Shown here: piece by piece, positions 33,221 to 39,815 of the stretch
How positions within the stretch are numbered: the stretch's first letter is position 1
Layout: each line of letters begins with the position of its first letter
The notes under the pieces: generated by a model
Databases searched by the model: none
Seen by the model: only the letters and a program-made list of their open reading frames with translations
Told to the model about the DNA's origin: nothing
DNA from: Stenotrophomonas sp. UBA2629
GTDB lineage: Bacteria > Pseudomonadota > Gammaproteobacteria > Xanthomonadales > Xanthomonadaceae
DNA length: 64,000 bases
Reading direction: 5' to 3'
NCBI GenBank assembly: GCA_002359895.1
Contig: DEOB01000011.1
Coordinates: forward strand, 311,203-375,202
Program-made: the position numbers and the translations under genes

Positions 33221-34513
33221 TCAGCCCCACGGATCCTGCAGGACCATGGTGTGGTCGCGGTCCGGGCCGGTCGAGACGATCGACACCGGGCAACCTGCCA
33301 GTTCTTCCAGCGCGCGCAGGTAAGCACGGGCGGCCGGCGGCAGCTTGTCCCACTCGGTGACGCCGTGGGTGTTCTCGGTCCAACCCGGGAACTCCAGGTA
33401 AACCGGCGTGCACTCTTCCCAGCCCTGCGCGTCCAGCGGCGCGTATTCGCTACGCTTGCCACGGTATTCATAGGCAATGCAGACCTTCAGCTTTTCCATG
33501 CCGTCCAGCACGTCAAGCTTGGTGATGCACAGGCCGGAGATACCATTGATGGCCACAGCACGCTTCAGCGCGACAATGTCCATCCAGCCGCAACGACGCG
33601 GGCGGCCGGTCGAAGCGCCGTACTCGGCACCACGGTCACGGATGCCCTGGCCGATTTCGTCGTCCAGTTCGGTCGGGAACGGGCCACCGCCCACGCGGGT
33701 TGCGTAGGCCTTGGCGATACCCAGCACGTAGTCGATGGCATCAGCGCCAACGCCCGCACCGGCCAGCGCGCCGCCGACCGTGGTGTTGGAGCTGGTGACG
33801 TACGGGTAGGTGCCGTGGTCGATGTCCAGCAACGCGCCCTGCGCGCCTTCAAACAGTACGCGCTTGCCCTGCTTGCGCAGGTCGTGGCAGATGCCGGCAA
33901 CGTCGGACTTCATCGGCTCGACGTACTCGCCGAAAGCCAACGCTTCCTGGTACACGGTGTCGAAATCCACCGCTTCCACACCCAGGTACTTGGTCAGCAC
34001 GAAGTTGTGGTAATCCAGCGCGGCGCGCAGCTTTTCCGCCAGCTGTTCCGGGTAGTGCAGGTCGGCCACGCGGATACCGCGACGTGCCACCTTGTCTTCA
34101 TAGGCCGGGCCGATACCGCGACCGGTGGTGCCGATGGCCTTGCCGCCAGCCGCCTTTTCGCGGGCCTGATCCAGAGCGATGTGGTACGGCATGATCAGCG
34201 GCGCAGCCGGGGAGATCTTCAGGCGCGAACGCACTTCAACGCCGGCCGTTTCCAGCTCTTCGATTTCCTTGCGCAGAGCGGCCGGGGAAATCACCACGCC
34301 ATTGCCGATCAGGCACAGCGCGTCATCGCGCAGAATGCCGGACGGGATCAGGTGCAGGACGGTCTTCTTGCCGTTGATGACCAGCGTATGGCCGGCGTTA
34401 TGGCCCCCCTGGAAACGGACCACTGCACCGATTTCTTCGGTCAGCAGGTCGACGATCTTGCCCTTGCCTTCATCGCCCCACTGGGCGCCGAGAACAACAA
34501 CTGATTGACCCAT
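33221..34513 (-). CDS. purA: Adenylosuccinate synthetase
   Basis: A 430-residue enzyme that condenses IMP and aspartate with GTP to form adenylosuccinate in AMP synthesis. Diagnostic motifs are QWGDEGKGKIVDLL (P-loop), RFQGGHNAGHT, GTTGRGIGPAYEDK, FEGAQGALLDIDHGTYPYVT and GRPRRCGWMD. The start is ATG 34513 with AGGAG upstream. It follows hflK-hflC-DUF2065 in the order also seen in E. coli, but a strong terminator at 34636 suggests its own transcription. Confidence 0.98.
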   Translation of the reverse strand: MGQSVVVLGAQWGDEGKGKIVDLLTEEIGAVVRFQGGHNAGHTLVINGKKTVLHLIPSGILRDDALCLIGNGVVISPAALRKEIEELETAGVEVRSRLKISPAAPLIMPYHIALDQAREKAAGGKAIGTTGRGIGPAYEDKVARRGIRVADLHYPEQLAEKLRAALDYHNFVLTKYLGVEAVDFDTVYQEALAFGEYVEPMKSDVAGICHDLRKQGKRVLFEGAQGALLDIDHGTYPYVTSSNTTVGGALAGAGVGADAIDYVLGIAKAYATRVGGGPFPTELDDEIGQGIRDRGAEYGASTGRPRRCGWMDIVALKRAVAINGISGLCITKLDVLDGMEKLKVCIAYEYRGKRSEYAPLDAQGWEECTPVYLEFPGWTENTHGVTEWDKLPPAARAYLRALEELAGCPVSIVSTGPDRDHTMVLQDPWG

Positions 34514-34635
34514 GACGGGTAACTCCTGAATTTGCTGCGGCCATCGGGGCCGCGGACGGGGCCGTGCGCTGCCTTTGCGCCGCCTGTATGGACACTCCAT
34601 CGGGGAGCATCCGGCAAACGCCAAGGCCATACACG

Positions 34636-34684
34636 GAAAAAGCCGGACGGGGCGCTCTGTGAGGAGCTGGCCCGACCGGCTTTT
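34636..34684. terminator. Terminator between DUF2065 and purA
   Basis: AAAAAGCCGG and CCGGCTTTT arms, with further CGGG/CCCG pairing, flank a central loop. The A-run on the left and T-run on the right allow use on both strands; for the minus strand it ends the hflK-hflC-DUF2065 unit. Confidence 0.82.
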
Positions 34685-34758
34685 GTGGATTATCCGGGTT
34701 TTGCCTGACGGCTACCACCCCTGCCAGCCCAACTGCCGCAGCAGCGGTGGCCGCAGGT

Positions 34759-34944
34759 TCAGTGGCGCGCCCACCACAGCGCCGCCAAGCCCGCGACCAG
34801 CACCAGGGCACCCATTTTCCGCAGCGCCGAGGCGGGCAATTCCAGCAATTGCGCGGCCATGCGCTTCCACGCCAATGGTGCGGCGACCAGGAACAGGCCT
34901 TCGAGAATGGCCACCAGGCAAAGAGAGGAAATGAGGTCTTGCAT
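34759..34944 (-). CDS. yjeT: DUF2065 (YjeT-like) small inner-membrane protein
   Basis: A 61-residue protein with two hydrophobic segments (LISSLCLVAILEGLFLVAAP and MGALVLVAGLAALWWA). Size, topology and position between hflC and purA match E. coli YjeT (DUF2065). Function is unknown; the conserved linkage suggests a role with the HflKC membrane complex, which is inference. ATG at 34944. Confidence 0.88.
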   Translation of the reverse strand: MQDLISSLCLVAILEGLFLVAAPLAWKRMAAQLLELPASALRKMGALVLVAGLAALWWARH

Positions 34945-34967
34945 GGGTCAGCGTCTTCAAATGACAG

Positions 34968-34993
34968 GTAGAGCGGAGCCATGTCTCGCCGAG
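34968..34993 (+). repeat. Decayed GTAG-type REP element
   Basis: A GTAG-led sequence (GTAGAGCGGAGCCATG, then TCTCGCCGAG) resembles the nearby SMAG-type repeats but with several stem mismatches. It is oriented opposite to the two intact copies at 35013 and 35056. Confidence 0.6.
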
Positions 34994-35012
34994 GGCCTTG
35001 CTGTCAAAGCAT

Positions 35013-35036
35013 CTGCCGAGCATGGCTCGGCACTAC
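35013..35036 (-). repeat. SMAG-type REP element, copy 1
   Basis: On the minus strand it reads GTAG followed by a perfect TGCCGAGC / GCTCGGCA stem with a central CAT. This is the form of the Stenotrophomonas REP family. It lies between hflC and the DUF2065 gene. Confidence 0.88.
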
Positions 35037-35055
35037 GGCTTCTGCTGGGAGACCC

Positions 35056-35079
35056 CTGCCGAGCATGGCTCGGCACTAC
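35056..35079 (-). repeat. SMAG-type REP element, copy 2
   Basis: Identical in sequence and orientation to copy 1, 43 bp away, forming a direct dimer. Confidence 0.88.
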
Positions 35080-35080
35080 G

Positions 35081-35106
35081 CGCCCCTCTCCCATGAGAGA
35101 GGGGCG
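35081..35106. other. Hairpin after hflC
   Basis: CGCCCCTCTC and GAGAGGGGCG form a perfect 10-bp stem with a 6-nt loop, 12 bp beyond the hflC stop. No T-run follows. Confidence 0.5.
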
Positions 35107-35118
35107 GGAGCGAAGCGA

Positions 35119-35982
35119 TCAGCGATCGCTCTTCATGTACTGCAGGAACGGGTCGTTCTTGTCGAGCACGATCACGCCATTGCCGTCGGTCATCGAGCCA
35201 CGATAGGCCTCAAGACTGCGGTAGAACGCATAGAACGCAGGATCAGCCGAACCGGCCTTGCCGTAGATGGCCGCGGCCTGCGCATCGCCCTCACCACGCA
35301 GCTGCTGGGCGTCACGCTCAGCCTCGGCAACGATGACCGTGCTTTCGCGGTCGGCCTGGGCACGGATGGTCAACGACTGCTCTTCGCCCTCGGCACGCAG
35401 CTTGGCGGCCTCCTGCTTACGCTGGGCGCGCATGCGCTCGTAAACGTCGTTGATCACCTGGCTGTCGGTCGGCAGATCAATCTGCTTGATACGCAGATCA
35501 ACGATCTGCATACCCAACTGCTTGATGGCCTCGTTGATGCTCTGCAGCTGCCCGGCAATCAGCTCACTACGGTCACCGGACACCAACGCCTGCAGGGTGC
35601 GGGAGTTGATCTGGTTACGCAGTGAGTCGGTGATGATCGGCGCAAGGCGGGCGTTGACGATCTTGCTGTCGCCGCCAGTGGCGCGGTAGTAGGCGCGCAC
35701 GTCGGAGATCCTGCCAATGGCAAAGAAGTCGACGCTGACGTCCTTCTGCTCGGCGGTGAAGTAACGTGCAGGCGCGGTGTCCAGCACCTGGAAACGGCGG
35801 TCGAACACCCGCACCGTTTCCACCAGCGGCACCTTGAAGTGCAGGCCCGGTTTGATATCGGCACGTACCACCTTGCCCAGGTTCAGCACCATCGCCGTCT
35901 GGTCTTCACGCACCACGTAGACCGAACCCAGCAGGCCCAGCAGCACGACGACCAGCAGGCCGATTCCAAGAGAGTTTTTCAT
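35119..35982 (-). CDS. hflC: HflC, SPFH-domain modulator of FtsH
   Basis: A 287-residue membrane-anchored protein. An N-terminal helix (LGIGLLVVVLLGLLGSVYVV) is followed by the SPFH/Band 7 domain (REDQTAMVLNLGKVV, PGLHFKVPLVETVRVFDRR) and a charged coiled coil (RMRAQRKQEAAKLRAEGEEQ). With HflK it forms the large periplasmic cage around FtsH protease. It starts inside the hflK stop (4-nt overlap). Confidence 0.97.
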   Translation of the reverse strand: MKNSLGIGLLVVVLLGLLGSVYVVREDQTAMVLNLGKVVRADIKPGLHFKVPLVETVRVFDRRFQVLDTAPARYFTAEQKDVSVDFFAIGRISDVRAYYRATGGDSKIVNARLAPIITDSLRNQINSRTLQALVSGDRSELIAGQLQSINEAIKQLGMQIVDLRIKQIDLPTDSQVINDVYERMRAQRKQEAAKLRAEGEEQSLTIRAQADRESTVIVAEAERDAQQLRGEGDAQAAAIYGKAGSADPAFYAFYRSLEAYRGSMTDGNGVIVLDKNDPFLQYMKSDR

Positions 35983-37088
35983 CGGCCCGCCTCCTCACGA
36001 TTTGCCGAGCGCGAGACCGAACGGTCCGGGTTGCGGATGCTGTCGTTGCCTGCCGGCAGGGCCGGCACCACCATGTCGGGGGTCAACTGCGGGGCATTGC
36101 CCGTCGTCTTGGCATCGGCCGGCATCGGCACGTAAATCAACTGGCGGCCATCGCCACCAATGACCTTGCGGTTCTCCGACAACACCTGCTGCACGGTTTC
36201 AAGCCACAGGCGCTTGCGGGTGACTTCCGGTGCGTTTTTGTACTCGGACTGCAGCAGGGTGAAGCGGCGCGCATCACCCTCAGACCGGGCAACGATGGCC
36301 TGCTTGTAACCTTCAGCCGTGGTGCGGGCACGCGAGGCCTGACCACGCGCTTCCGGCACCACCTTGGCGGCGTATGCCTGGGCTTCGTTGATCAGGCGCT
36401 CTTTGACCTGCTGGGCACCGTTGACCTCGTCAAAGGCCGGCTTCACTTCTTCCGGCGGACGCGCGTCAGGCAGGGTCAAACCCGTCACACTGAGGCCGGT
36501 GTTGTAAGCCTTCAACGAGGCCTGCAGGCGCTCCTCGGCGACCACAGCCAGCGGGCCACGGTTGTTGAGCACGGTATTCAAGTCCGCACGGCCCACCTGC
36601 TCACGCACCGCACTCTGCGCGGACTGCTCCAGCATCTGGTCGGCATCGACCGTGCCAAACAGATACAAACGCGGATCATCAACGCGGTACTGCACGTTGA
36701 CCGCCACGTTGACGATGTTCTCGTCGCGGGTCAGCACCGGCACGTTGCTGCTGAAGGTTTTGATCTGGGTCGCATTGACTTTGATCACCGACTCCAGTGG
36801 CCACGGCAGCTTGAAGTTGGGGCCCGGCTGCAGAATCCGCGAGTACTCGCCAAAGCGCAGCACCACGCCGCGTTGCTGTTCGCCGATCAACTGGAAGCTG
36901 GAGAACAACACCAGCAGCGCCAACGCCACCAGCACCCAACGCCAGATACCGCCATCAAACAGGTCACGCAACGGCCCGGGAAGACCACCACCCCAACCAC
37001 CACCCCAACCACCACCATTGCCGCCACGCGGCTTGCGGGGAGTTCGGTTGTCGTCCCCACCGTTGCCGCCGGGTGTATTCCAGGCCAT
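35979..37088 (-). CDS. hflK: HflK, SPFH-domain modulator of FtsH
   Basis: A 369-residue partner of HflC. The N terminus is Gly/Asn/Trp-rich (GGNGGGWGGGWGGGLPGPLR) and cytoplasmic. One transmembrane helix (WRWVLVALALLVLFSSFQLI) leads into the Band 7 domain (GEQQRGVVLRFGEYSRILQP). A coiled-coil region near GARGQASRARTTAEGYKQA-type sequence precedes a Pro-rich tail. The start is ATG 37088. First gene of hflK-hflC-DUF2065. Confidence 0.97.
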   Translation of the reverse strand: MAWNTPGGNGGDDNRTPRKPRGGNGGGWGGGWGGGLPGPLRDLFDGGIWRWVLVALALLVLFSSFQLIGEQQRGVVLRFGEYSRILQPGPNFKLPWPLESVIKVNATQIKTFSSNVPVLTRDENIVNVAVNVQYRVDDPRLYLFGTVDADQMLEQSAQSAVREQVGRADLNTVLNNRGPLAVVAEERLQASLKAYNTGLSVTGLTLPDARPPEEVKPAFDEVNGAQQVKERLINEAQAYAAKVVPEARGQASRARTTAEGYKQAIVARSEGDARRFTLLQSEYKNAPEVTRKRLWLETVQQVLSENRKVIGGDGRQLIYVPMPADAKTTGNAPQLTPDMVVPALPAGNDSIRNPDRSVSRSANREEAGR

Positions 37089-37170
37089 GCATGCTCCATC
37101 TGTAAGGGCCGGAATGCGGGTTACCCCGCCCTGCCCGGCCATCAATCGAATCCCGATTCTAACAAGGGAG

Positions 37171-37190
37171 CCTCTGAACGGGTTCAGAGG
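37171..37190. other. Short hairpin in the hflK-acuI divergent region
   Basis: CCTCTGAA and TTCAGAGG form an 8-bp stem with a CGGG loop. It is the only clear structure in the 295-bp gap; promoters for hflK and the reductase must lie here but no consensus pair stands out. Confidence 0.4.
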
Positions 37191-37383
37191 TTCCGTAATC
37201 CGGGAGAGTTTCCCGCAGATCGGTTAAGCCAACGTGCGATCCACGGGGTCAGGCCCGGCGTTTGCCGTGCCCGCACCGTACTGACAAGCCCATCAGCAGG
37301 CTGGCCCGTACTAGGAATAGGGGCAGACCTGCCGTTTCCCAACCGCTATCTTTGAACATCCCCGTTTCAATACAGGCTGCCAC

Positions 37384-38379
37384 ATGTCCCTCCCCACCGA
37401 GTTTTCCGCCTTCCGCATCCACAACGACGAGGCGGGCTACCGCAGCGGCGTGGAGGAGGTGGCGCTGGACCAGCTCAGCCCCGGCGAGGTGGTGATCCGC
37501 GCCCAATGGTCGTCGGTGAACTACAAGGATGCGCTGGCGGGCACGGGCAAAGGCAAGATCCTCCGTCGGTTCCCGCTGATTGGCGGCATTGATGTTGCCG
37601 GCGAGGTGGTGGCCTCCAGCGACCCGGCCTTCCAGGAAGGCGACGCCGTGCTGACCACCGGTTGCGGGCTGAGTGAAACCCGCGACGGCGGCTACAGCCA
37701 GTACGTGCGGCTGGAATCAAAATGGGTGATCCCCCTGCCCAGCGGCCTGTCCCCGCGTGAGGCCATGATCCTGGGTACCGCCGGCTTCACCGCCGCGCTG
37801 GCCCTGTTCCGTATGACGGAGAACCGCCAGTCACCCGCCCACGGCCCGCTGGCGGTGACCGGCGCTACCGGCGGCGTCGGTTCCTTGGCGGTGGATATTT
37901 TCAGCCGCGCCGGCTTTGAAGTGCATGCCATCAGTGGCAAGGCCGAGGCGGCGGACTACCTGACCGGCATCGGTGCCAGCCAGGTACTGGGCCGCGAAGC
38001 ATTGGCGACGACCCGGCCGATGGAGTCGGCCCGTTTCGGCGGCGGGCTCGACAACGTCGGCGGGCAGATGCTCACCAGCCTTCTGGCGCAGACCGCACCT
38101 TACGGCAACGTTGCCGCAGCGGGCCTGGCCGCCACCGCCGAACTGGACATGACCGTCATGCCTTTCATCATCCGTGGCGTTTCGCTGTTGGGCGTGGCCT
38201 CGGCCGGCACCGCCCGCGACGTGCGTGAGCAGGTCTGGCAGCGACTGGGCAGCGACTGGAAGCCGCGCCATCTGGACACCATCTGTACCCGTGAAGTGGG
38301 ACTGAGTGAACTGCACGACGTTTTCGACACCATGCTGGGTGGCAAGTCCTTCGGCCGTACTCTCGTGAAAATTGATTGA
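37384..38379 (+). CDS. acuI: YhdH/AcuI-type NADPH-dependent acrylyl-CoA reductase family protein
   Basis: A 331-residue zinc-independent medium-chain reductase. It has the GroES-like domain (VVIRAQWSSVNYKDALAGTG, PLIGGIDVAGEVV) and a Rossmann domain with VTGATGGVGSLAVDI. The YhdH hallmark region GGGLDNVGGQMLTSLLAQT and the ending GKSFGRTLVKID fit the family. AcuI reduces toxic acryloyl-CoA to propanoyl-CoA. Start is ATG 37384. It stands alone; substrate is by family. Confidence 0.88.
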   Translation: MSLPTEFSAFRIHNDEAGYRSGVEEVALDQLSPGEVVIRAQWSSVNYKDALAGTGKGKILRRFPLIGGIDVAGEVVASSDPAFQEGDAVLTTGCGLSETRDGGYSQYVRLESKWVIPLPSGLSPREAMILGTAGFTAALALFRMTENRQSPAHGPLAVTGATGGVGSLAVDIFSRAGFEVHAISGKAEAADYLTGIGASQVLGREALATTRPMESARFGGGLDNVGGQMLTSLLAQTAPYGNVAAAGLAATAELDMTVMPFIIRGVSLLGVASAGTARDVREQVWQRLGSDWKPRHLDTICTREVGLSELHDVFDTMLGGKSFGRTLVKID

Positions 38380-38485
38380 TGGCCGTCACGGCGCGCCATG
38401 GACATGACGCACAACGCTTCACGTTCATGGCGGGCCGGCACTACACTCGCCCACATCTTGGGGAAACAGGATATTGGGGAAAAAC

Positions 38486-38869
38486 ATGGCACGCATCCTG
38501 ATCGTCGACGACTCACCGTCGCAGCTGATGGGCATCCTGCGCATCGTTGAAAAGCTGGGGCACGAAACCTTTACCGCCACCGACGGCGCGGCCGGGGTGG
38601 AAGTGGCCAAGTCGGTGTTGCCCGACCTGATCCTGATGGATGTGGTGATGCCCAACCTCAACGGCTTCCAGGCCACGCGCACGCTACGGCGCGAGGCCAC
38701 CACCCAGCACATCCCGGTGATTCTGGTGACCACCAAGGACCAGGATACTGATCGCCTGTGGGGCATGCGTCAGGGCGCCAAGGCTTACATCACCAAGCCG
38801 TTCAACGAGGAAGAGCTGTCTGAAGTGATCGCCCAGGTGTTCAGCGCCGAAGCACCGCCCGCAGCCTGA
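38486..38869 (+). CDS. Single-domain CheY-like response regulator (PilH-like)
   Basis: A 127-residue receiver-only protein. Acidic pocket DD in LIVDDSPSQL, phospho-acceptor Asp in LILMDVVMPNLNGFQ, Thr/Ser switch in ILVTTKDQD, and Lys in YITKPFNEEEL. The sequence, including DSPSQ and the WGMRQGAKAYITKPF segment, resembles PilH of the type IV pilus chemosensory system. No pil or che gene is adjacent, so the partner kinase is elsewhere. ATG 38486 has GGGGA upstream. Confidence 0.9.
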   Translation: MARILIVDDSPSQLMGILRIVEKLGHETFTATDGAAGVEVAKSVLPDLILMDVVMPNLNGFQATRTLRREATTQHIPVILVTTKDQDTDRLWGMRQGAKAYITKPFNEEELSEVIAQVFSAEAPPAA

Positions 38870-38920
38870 GCGGCGCATTGCGGGCACTTGGCCTGGCCGC
38901 CAACGCAAACGGCAGACACA

Positions 38921-38947
38921 AAAAAAGCGGCGCAAGCGCCGCTTTTT
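38921..38947. terminator. Bidirectional terminator, response regulator / bTHX
   Basis: AAAAAAGCGGCG and CGCCGCTTTTT around a CAAG loop form a symmetric terminator between two convergent genes. Confidence 0.93.
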
Positions 38948-38968
38948 CCGTACAACGCCAAGCTGTAA

Positions 38969-39151
38969 TCAGCTGGCCTTGGCCACTGCCTTCTTTGCAA
39001 CGGCCTTCTTGGCCGGTGCCTTGGCGACGGTCTTCTTGGCGACCGGCGCAGCTGCGCCTACGGCCACCTTGCTCACCGTGTGCGAACGCGAATTGCCATA
39101 GCTGGCGTTGAAGCGCTTGCCCTTGGCGGTCTTGCGGTCACCCTTACCCAT
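38969..39151 (-). CDS. 30S ribosomal protein bTHX with Ala/Lys tail
   Basis: A 60-residue basic protein. Its first half, MGKGDRKTAKGKRFNASYGN then SR, matches the bTHX family whose Thermus member fills a cavity in the 30S head. The second half is a low-complexity tail of AKK/APAKK-type repeats (VAKKTVAKAPAKKAVAKKAV) absent from the 26-residue Thermus protein. It lies alone before a bidirectional terminator. Assignment rests on the N-terminal motif. Confidence 0.82.
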   Translation of the reverse strand: MGKGDRKTAKGKRFNASYGNSRSHTVSKVAVGAAAPVAKKTVAKAPAKKAVAKKAVAKAS

Positions 39152-39258
39152 GTCGTCAACTCCTTGGTTTTGAAATCAGATTGCCCCGTGCTGGCACGGG
39201 TTTGGCGAGGCCGCTAGCGCGCCCCCGCGCATGAAGTGGTACAGCCTAGCACGCGACC

Positions 39259-39672
39259 TCAATGTGCGCAGCTGGCGCTGTGAACGTGGCGGTGATTCAA
39301 ACGCAGATTCAGCACATGCGCCAACCCCACCAATACGCCGCCCAAGGTCATCACCACGGCGTGAGGTATCTGCGAATGGTGCAGACCGTCATGCAGCAGG
39401 CCGGCCCACAGCAGCACCAGGCCCGGCACCAACAATGCCAGCGCCATCAAGGCGCGATGGCGGTAATAGCCCCAGATCAGGCTGGCCAAACCAAGCAGGG
39501 TCACAAAGATGACCACCGACGCCTCGACGCTGTCACTCAACCAGAACGACAGCCCCAACGAAGGCGCCACGGCAAGCAACGCCGGCAGCACCGCGCAGTG
39601 CACGGCACACAACAGTGAGCCGGTGGCTCCGAAACGGTCGAGGAACTGGCGCAGCGAGGTCGGTAGAGGCAT
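39259..39672 (-). CDS. MerC-family small membrane protein
   Basis: A 137-residue inner-membrane protein with four hydrophobic segments. A cysteine pair occurs in GSLLCAVHCAVLPALLAVAP, and the C terminus is His/Cys-rich (NHRHVHSASCAH). MerC proteins were described as mercury transporters, but many chromosomal relatives accompany zinc genes. Start is ATG 39672 (MPLPTSLRQF); the open frame runs further into the promoter region. It is divergent from the ZnuD-like receptor and shares a Zur-like box, suggesting a role in zinc handling. Confidence 0.82.
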   Translation of the reverse strand: MPLPTSLRQFLDRFGATGSLLCAVHCAVLPALLAVAPSLGLSFWLSDSVEASVVIFVTLLGLASLIWGYYRHRALMALALLVPGLVLLWAGLLHDGLHHSQIPHAVVMTLGGVLVGLAHVLNLRLNHRHVHSASCAH

Positions 39673-39696
39673 GACTTTCAGCAGGGTCGGCGAAGC

Positions 39697-39720
39697 GTTA
39701 TGGAATAATATAACATAATC
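39697..39720. promoter_or_regulatory. Zur-like box between merC-like gene and ZnuD-like receptor
   Basis: GTTATGGAATAATATAAC followed by ATAATC is an AT-rich island in a GC-rich region. It has GTTAT/ATAAC arms and TTATG/CATAA outer arms. It resembles the GTTATA-TATAAC core of proteobacterial Zur boxes. It lies 25 bp upstream of the MerC-like ATG and about 95 bp upstream of the receptor ATG. A Zur gene is present at 49400-49885. Binding is inferred. Confidence 0.65.
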
Positions 39721-39815
39721 ATCTGCCCGAGCCGAACCCACCTCTCCTCTCTCGCCCCCTCCGTGGTTCAGCACGCCCACCGAGTGATACACAGTAACAA
39801 CCAGGACACTTATCG

